Of a stretch of DNA of 64,000 bases, positions 59,765 to 64,000 are shown piece after piece; the stretch's first letter is position 1, and each line of letters begins with the position of its first letter. The DNA is from CAZBYL01 sp964496275 (GTDB lineage Bacteria; Synergistota; Synergistia; Synergistales; Synergistaceae), in the NCBI GenBank assembly GCA_964496275.1, contig CAZBYL010000004.1:4314-68313 (forward strand). The letters are read 5' to 3'. The notes under the pieces were generated by a model. That model was not told the DNA's origin, searched no databases, and worked only from the letters and a program-made list of their open reading frames with translations. The position numbers and the translations under genes are program-made.

Positions 59765-60778
59765 CTACGCGTTCTTTTTCCGTTTGAACAGTCCTATCAG
59801 CATCGCGGCTCCGCCTGCCGCAGCCAGAGTCATAAGGCTTCCCACAAGTCCCGCCGCAGATGTGGCCGCATTCGGATTAACGGAAGCGGGAAGTTCGAAG
59901 CTGTAGTCCGGCATAAATGCAGTGTGCTCGGCAAGCTTTGCCAATGAGTCATAAATACCGCCGCTTCTGACAAGTTCCGCGACTCCTGCGGTTTTCTCCA
60001 TAGACCACTCAAGACCGTCGGGGTGCTGTGACGCGAAAAGTGATAATACACAGCCCACAGCTACAGTCAGCAGCGCAAATGTCACTACGGTCTTTCTTAC
60101 GGAAACGGCGGGTTTTATTCTGTCTCCCGCAAGAGGTGCTTCTATGATCTCAGGTCTTGTTGCGTATATATAGCAAAGCACCGCAGCCGTTATGAGCCCC
60201 TCGGCCGCCCCTATGGCAAGGTGTATCGGCTGCATCATCATTGCGAAGGCGGAAAATGGCAGTTCCGTCACGTTTGATGCCAGAGTCTCGAGCACCACGC
60301 AGAAAGAGCCCGCCTGAAGCCCGAGTATGACGGCCGCCGTTGATGCTACAGCAATTTTTTTCGCGCTCAGCCCGTTCTTAAGAATGGGCCTGAAAACACA
60401 AAAATATCCGAGAAGAGAGGCGCATACGCCCATATTGAATATGTTGCAGCCGAGAGCGAGAAGTCCGCCGTCCGCGAAGAAGAGGGCCTGAATCAGCAGG
60501 ACAGCCGTTATTGTAAGCAGAGCCGGCCAGGGACCGAGCACACCTGCGAGAAGAATGCCGCCCCCTATATGTCCGCTCGAGCCCGTGGCGGGAATTGTAA
60601 AGTTTATCATCTGAGCCGCAAAGATGAACGCGCCCATCACTCCCATCATAGGGATTTTGCGCTCGTCGAAAGTTGTATCCTTCATTGTTTTTCTTGCCGC
60701 TAAAGCGAGTGTTGCCGCAGTTATCACCGTCATTGTAAGTCCGACCTGCGGTGAGAGCAGAGCGTCAGCCATGTGCAT
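59765..60778 (-). CDS. cbiM: ECF cobalt/nickel transporter, substrate component with fused PDGLE domain
   Basis: 337 residues. The N-terminus MHMADALLSPQVG supplies the metal-binding His at position 2, essential in CbiM/NikM proteins. About seven helices follow, with GGILLAGVLGPWPALL. After about residue 225 comes a CbiN/NikN-like part (LSLFASQHPDGLEWSMEK) and a last helix, so M and N functions are fused. GGGAGG is seven bases before the ATG. The preceding gene is LarC-like, which favours nickel, whereas the cobamide genes elsewhere in the window favour cobalt. The metal cannot be decided from sequence. Confidence 0.9.
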   Translation of the reverse strand: MHMADALLSPQVGLTMTVITAATLALAARKTMKDTTFDERKIPMMGVMGAFIFAAQMINFTIPATGSSGHIGGGILLAGVLGPWPALLTITAVLLIQALFFADGGLLALGCNIFNMGVCASLLGYFCVFRPILKNGLSAKKIAVASTAAVILGLQAGSFCVVLETLASNVTELPFSAFAMMMQPIHLAIGAAEGLITAAVLCYIYATRPEIIEAPLAGDRIKPAVSVRKTVVTFALLTVAVGCVLSLFASQHPDGLEWSMEKTAGVAELVRSGGIYDSLAKLAEHTAFMPDYSFELPASVNPNAATSAAGLVGSLMTLAAAGGAAMLIGLFKRKKNA

Positions 60779-60804
60779 GAGAATACCTCCCTATCCCAGT
60801 TTCC

Positions 60805-61722
60805 CTAATTCCACTTTTCGCCGCTGAAAGCGCGGACGCAGTTTGCAGCGGGAAAAGATTTCTTGCCGATTCCGTACCCCACCGATTCCGCAGTCATTAT
60901 CGGCATGTGAGCGTAACTTTTTGCGAAATACTTGATAAGAGCCGCGCCTGTCGGAGTGCAAAGTTCACCCTCTATGTCCGTTGAATAGCAGGGAACGCCT
61001 TTAAGCAGAGCCGCGGTTGCAGGAGCAGGTACCGGTACAATCCCGTGCGCGCATCGCACAAGTCCCCTTCCCGTATGTATCGGAGACGATATTATCTCAT
61101 CAGGCGCAAGCATATTTATCGCAAGGCAGACTCCCACAATATCCGCTACGGCGTCCAGTGCGCCCACCTCGTGAAAGTGAACTTGAGACACCTCCGTACC
61201 GTGAGCGGCGGACTCTGCCTTTGCAAGTTCATCATATACCGCTGCGGCATCCCTTTTTACACTTTCCGGTATGTTTGCGGAATCTATAAGAGCGTGAATA
61301 TCCGCAACCGATGTGTGTCCGTGGTGTGCAGCGTGATCTCCTGAGCCTTCATGGTGATGCGAGTGCCCATGTTCGTGCCCGTGAGAGTGCTCATGAGTAT
61401 GTTCGTGTTCATGAGTGTGCACGTGGGCATGTATCTGCTCTTCTTCATGCCCAAGGCAATGCCCGTGTTCGTGTTCGCCTAAGTGACAATGGCCGGATTG
61501 AACGTCGAGGCTCTCTTCCTCCGTCCCGTTTACCGTGACTTCTATGCGAGTTCCGGCAATGCCGCAGGATGATGCTCCGATGGGTTTGAGCCGAACTCCC
61601 GGCAGACCCGCCGAATTCATCTTATCTATAAAATCCGCTTTGTCGCCGAGCAATTCATAAAGAGCCGACATAAGCATATCTCCCGCGGCTCCCATATTGC
61701 ACTCAAGATAAAGAATTTTCAT
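60805..61722 (-). CDS. larC: LarC1-type nickel-pincer cofactor protein with His-rich insert
   Basis: About 305 residues of the LarC/DUF111 family: LYLECNMGAAGDMLMSAL at the N-terminus, VHFHEVGALDAVADIVG, IHTGRGLVRCAHGIVPVPAPA, GELCTPTGAALIKY and SVGYGIGKKSFP. Residues about 80-130 are a low-complexity stretch with more than 20 histidines, suited to nickel storage. LarC inserts nickel into the pincer cofactor of lactate racemase. Full LarC has about 400 residues; this protein stops where LarC2 should begin, and cbiM starts 26 bases later, so LarC2 is missing here. GGGAAAGG precedes the ATG at 61722. It is the first gene of the metal transporter operon. Confidence 0.87.
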   Translation of the reverse strand: MKILYLECNMGAAGDMLMSALYELLGDKADFIDKMNSAGLPGVRLKPIGASSCGIAGTRIEVTVNGTEEESLDVQSGHCHLGEHEHGHCLGHEEEQIHAHVHTHEHEHTHEHSHGHEHGHSHHHEGSGDHAAHHGHTSVADIHALIDSANIPESVKRDAAAVYDELAKAESAAHGTEVSQVHFHEVGALDAVADIVGVCLAINMLAPDEIISSPIHTGRGLVRCAHGIVPVPAPATAALLKGVPCYSTDIEGELCTPTGAALIKYFAKSYAHMPIMTAESVGYGIGKKSFPAANCVRAFSGEKWN

Positions 61723-61756
61723 AAAACCTTTCCCTTCATAATTTGTTATGAAAAAA

Positions 61757-61785
61757 AGAAGGCAGACCTTATAGGTCTGCCTTCT
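61757..61785 (-). terminator. Strong terminator between gyrB and larC
   Basis: AGAAGGCAGACC (61757-61768) and GGTCTGCCTTCT (61774-61785) form a perfect 12-bp stem with a 5-base loop. On the minus strand it is followed by seven T. It ends transcripts entering from gyrB and lies about 35 bases before the larC start. Confidence 0.92.
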
Positions 61786-61867
61786 GGCAATATTCACGCG
61801 ACTTTTCGCACATCGGGCACTTCTGTACCCGCACACAGCCGTCTGACTGTGGCGACAAGTTTATCAA
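61769..61867 (-). CDS. Possible 32-residue cysteine-rich small protein
   Basis: From a TTG at 61867 the frame encodes 32 residues with four cysteines spaced C-x5-C-x2-C-x6-C (CVRVQKCPMCEKSREYC) and ends at a TAA in the loop of the terminator hairpin. The CPMC knuckle resembles a metal site. No clear Shine-Dalgarno sequence is seen and an in-frame TGA lies ten codons before the TTG. It may be a real small metal-binding protein, a remnant of a longer gene, or chance. Confidence 0.3.
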   Translation of the reverse strand: MINLSPQSDGCVRVQKCPMCEKSREYCQKADL

Positions 61868-61980
61868 AGAGGCGCAGCTTAGTCAAATTTACTTTTAAAA
61901 GCCGGTTGAACTCCAATCAGGACTAAGGCAAAGACAATATTCTCACTGTAATCGGAGTTCTTAATACCGTGAGATTTCTG

Positions 61981-63924
61981 CTAAATGTCCAGATTCTGCA
62001 CCTGTTTCCCGTACAGCTCAATGAACTCGCGCCTTGGGGCTACGTCGTCTCCCATCAGTATTCCGAAGAGTTTGTCCGCTTCCACTGCATCCTGTATTTC
62101 AACTCTCTTTATGATACGGTTTGACGGATCCATAGTGGTTTCCCAAAGCTGTTCCGCGTTCATCTCTCCAAGACCTTTGTATCTCTGCACGTCAACCTTT
62201 TTGCCTTCCGCCTTGCTCTGAACCTCTCTCATTTCGCGCTCTGAGTAGCAGTAGGTTATCTCTTTACCAGCCTGAACGCGGTAGAGAGGCGGCTGAGCCG
62301 CGTAGAGGTAGCCGTTTTCAATTATCTGTGGCATGTAGCGGAAGAAGAGTGTCAGAAGCAATGTTCTGATGTGCGCCCCGTCAACGTCGGCATCTGCCAT
62401 TATGAATATTTTGTGGTAACGCAGCTTATCCTCGTTGAAGTCGTCGCCTACGCCGCAGCCGAGAGCGAGAATTATGTTGCGGATTGTCTCGCTGCTCAGT
62501 ATCTTTTCAAGCCTTGCTTTCTCTACGTTTAATATTTTACCGCGCAGCGGGAGTATTGCCTGAAATTCGCGGTTGCGTCCCTGTTTTGCGCTGCCTCCCG
62601 CGCTGTCTCCCTCAACTATGTATATTTCGCAGTCTGCCGCATTTCTGTTGGAGCAGTCCGCAAGTTTGCCGGGGAGGGTGAGCCCGCTCATTACGGACTT
62701 GCGGCGCACAAGTTCCTTGGCCTTTTTTGCCGCTTCCCTGGCCTGTCTTGCGCGCAGCGCGCTTTCGACTATCGGTTTCAGTATCTCAGGGCGTTCGTCC
62801 AGGGCATTTTTCAGACCCTCGTATACGAGTGAGTCCACAATCCCTTTGACGTCTCCGTTGCCGAGTTTGGTTTTTGTCTGACCTTCAAACTGCGGTTCCA
62901 TTACCTTTACGGATATGACTGCTGTGAGACCTTCTTTAAGGTCGTCGCCGGAAAGGTTTGTGTCCTTTTCCTTGAGAACCTTAAGTTTTCTGGCTTCATC
63001 GTTTATGGCTCGCGTCATGGCTGTTCTAAAGCCGGCGACGTGCGTGCCGCCTTCGATCGTGTTTATAAGGTTGACGAATCCGTAAAGACGCTCCATGTAT
63101 GAGTCGTTGTACTGGATTGCGACCTCTATTTCTGTTTTGTCTTTCTCTCCCGATATGACTACGGGCTGTTTGAACAGAACTTCTTTGCCCTTGTTGAGGT
63201 AATCTACAAAGGAACCGATTCCGCCCGGGTAGTTGTATGTGCGTGTCTCGGGTTTTTCCGGGCGCATGTCTTCAAAATTTATGGTGATGTGTGAGTTTAG
63301 GAATGCAAGCTCACGCAGACGGGCTTTGAGTATGTCCGCCTGGTATTCTGTCGTGGAGAATATTTCGGCATCGGGCATGAACTGAACCCTTGTGCCGCGC
63401 ATCGTGGTTTCCCCTGTGACAGTAAGGTCTGTCATGGGATTGCCGCGCTCGTATCTCTGATGATGCTCTTTGCCGTCGCGCCATATCGTGAGTTCCAGCC
63501 ATTCGGAGAGCGCGTTGACTACCGATACGCCTACGCCGTGAAGTCCGCCAGATACCTGGTATGCTCCCTTGTCGAATTTTCCGCCCGCGTGGAGTATCGT
63601 CATTACGACTTCGGCGGCTGACCTGCCCGACTCATGTCTTCCTGTCGGTATTCCGCGCCCGTTGTCAACAACAGTGACGCTTCCGTCTTTATTTATCGTG
63701 ACGTTTATCGTGTCGCAGAAACCCGCAAGAGATTCGTCTATGGAGTTGTCAACGACTTCATAGACAAGGTGGTGCAGACCGCGCGAACCCTGGTCTCCGA
63801 TGTACATTCCGGGGCGTTTTCTGACAGCCTCAAGCCCTTCAAGTACGTGTATATCTTTTGCGGAGTAATCCGAGTCGTTCACTTCAGCCGCAGGTATGTT
63901 GTTTGGGATATCCATGTTGTCCAT
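61981..63924 (-). CDS. gyrB: DNA gyrase subunit B
   Basis: 647 residues, the length of GyrB proteins without the enterobacterial insert. The GHKL ATPase region includes RKRPGMYIGDQGSRGLHHLVYEVVDN (in parts), VDNGRGIP and QVSGGLHGVGVSVVNALS (in parts). The TOPRIM metal site is in IVEGDSAGGSAKQGRN and IMADADVDGAHIRTLLL. The protein ends in the usual NLDI. With GyrA it introduces negative supercoils. AAGGAG lies ten bases before the ATG at 63924. No gyrA, recF or dnaN is seen within the window. Confidence 0.97.
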   Translation of the reverse strand: MDNMDIPNNIPAAEVNDSDYSAKDIHVLEGLEAVRKRPGMYIGDQGSRGLHHLVYEVVDNSIDESLAGFCDTINVTINKDGSVTVVDNGRGIPTGRHESGRSAAEVVMTILHAGGKFDKGAYQVSGGLHGVGVSVVNALSEWLELTIWRDGKEHHQRYERGNPMTDLTVTGETTMRGTRVQFMPDAEIFSTTEYQADILKARLRELAFLNSHITINFEDMRPEKPETRTYNYPGGIGSFVDYLNKGKEVLFKQPVVISGEKDKTEIEVAIQYNDSYMERLYGFVNLINTIEGGTHVAGFRTAMTRAINDEARKLKVLKEKDTNLSGDDLKEGLTAVISVKVMEPQFEGQTKTKLGNGDVKGIVDSLVYEGLKNALDERPEILKPIVESALRARQAREAAKKAKELVRRKSVMSGLTLPGKLADCSNRNAADCEIYIVEGDSAGGSAKQGRNREFQAILPLRGKILNVEKARLEKILSSETIRNIILALGCGVGDDFNEDKLRYHKIFIMADADVDGAHIRTLLLTLFFRYMPQIIENGYLYAAQPPLYRVQAGKEITYCYSEREMREVQSKAEGKKVDVQRYKGLGEMNAEQLWETTMDPSNRIIKRVEIQDAVEADKLFGILMGDDVAPRREFIELYGKQVQNLDI

Positions 63925-64000
63925 TTATTAAAAACTCCTTCCGTTAATGGGGCGGTGAGTTAAGAAAACATTTAATGCGATTGTCGGCACGGCATTTATG

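Noticed and set aside
61330..61460. Imperfect CAT/GTG repeat tract
   Set aside because: It encodes the His-rich insert of the LarC-like protein and stays in frame, so it is not an independent repeat element.
61787..61980. NiCo (czcD-type) riboswitch or other known RNA in the larC leader
   Set aside because: No match by eye to the NiCo consensus, SRP RNA, 6S RNA or a T-box; only a terminator and a short Cys-rich frame were found.
1..64000. tRNA genes, rRNA genes, CRISPR arrays, insertion sequences and prophage
   Set aside because: Reading both strands I found no T-loop-like GGTTCGAATCC contexts outside genes, no regularly spaced repeats and no transposase or integrase gene.

Overview
The window looks like chromosome of a diderm, amino-acid-fermenting anaerobe, most probably a member of the Synergistota (Synergistaceae, Cloacibacillus/Synergistes-like). 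The grounds are outer-membrane machinery (TonB, ExbB/ExbD, a TonB-dependent receptor) beside gene families common in clostridial-type anaerobes (YedF, DUF3842, oligoendopeptidase F, MATE and AEC transporters, RpiR regulators), moderate GC and frequent GTG/TTG starts. This assignment is inference. No rRNA, tRNA, CRISPR array or insertion sequence was recognised.

Layout. 1-7164 (minus): a signalling operon made of a REC-GGDEF-EAL-REC protein, an EvgS-like hybrid histidine kinase, a free Hpt protein and a REC-PAS protein cut by the window edge. 7862-10113 (plus): a polar amino-acid ABC importer. 10194-14474: an iron-sulfur F420-hydrogenase-beta-like protein and a MATE exporter, divergent from an RpiR regulator with matching operator-like palindromes, then a secreted protein. 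14559-18592: an unfamiliar large HTH protein divergent from an N-carbamoylsarcosine-amidase-like hydrolase and a dihydropyrimidinase/hydantoinase. 19010-32473: LemA/DUF2207, gpt, a PAS-GGDEF sensor coupled to a nitrilase-family amidase, a ComEC-like metallo-hydrolase with DUF3006, an AEC transporter, carbamate kinase, PepF and a CrcB fluoride channel. 32629-34590: a MalY/PatB C-S lyase and a fumarylacetoacetase-family hydrolase.

34683-40080 is the most coherent system: a cobalamin riboswitch followed by btuF, btuD, btuC, exbB, exbD, tonB and a gene that reads as the cobamide-remodelling phosphodiesterase CbiR. A second cobalamin riboswitch at 48111 controls a BtuB-type receptor at 48443-50368. 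Together they form a regulon for capturing cobamides across both membranes and apparently for exchanging their lower ligand. An in-frame second copy of the receptor's last 26 codons follows its stop codon.

40128-47981: a MATE exporter, a trigger-factor relative lacking the PPIase domain, an unknown protein, and a three-subunit xanthine-dehydrogenase-family molybdenum hydroxylase divergent from a Crp/Fnr regulator. 50666-58178: a cysteine-desulfurase-like protein with YedF (selenium-linked families), a CHASE4 protein with a degenerate HD-GYP domain, mnmA, a ThiF/HesA-like protein, a membrane dipeptidase, an orphan HicB and DUF3842. 58189-63924 (minus): gyrB, a short LarC1-type nickel protein with a His-rich insert, and the ECF cobalt/nickel transporter CbiM-Q-O.

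Metabolically the window points to use of amino acids, peptides and N-carbamoyl or purine-like compounds, metal and cobamide acquisition, and heavy use of cyclic-di-GMP-type signalling. Start codons were moved from the longest frame wherever a Shine-Dalgarno sequence argued for it.
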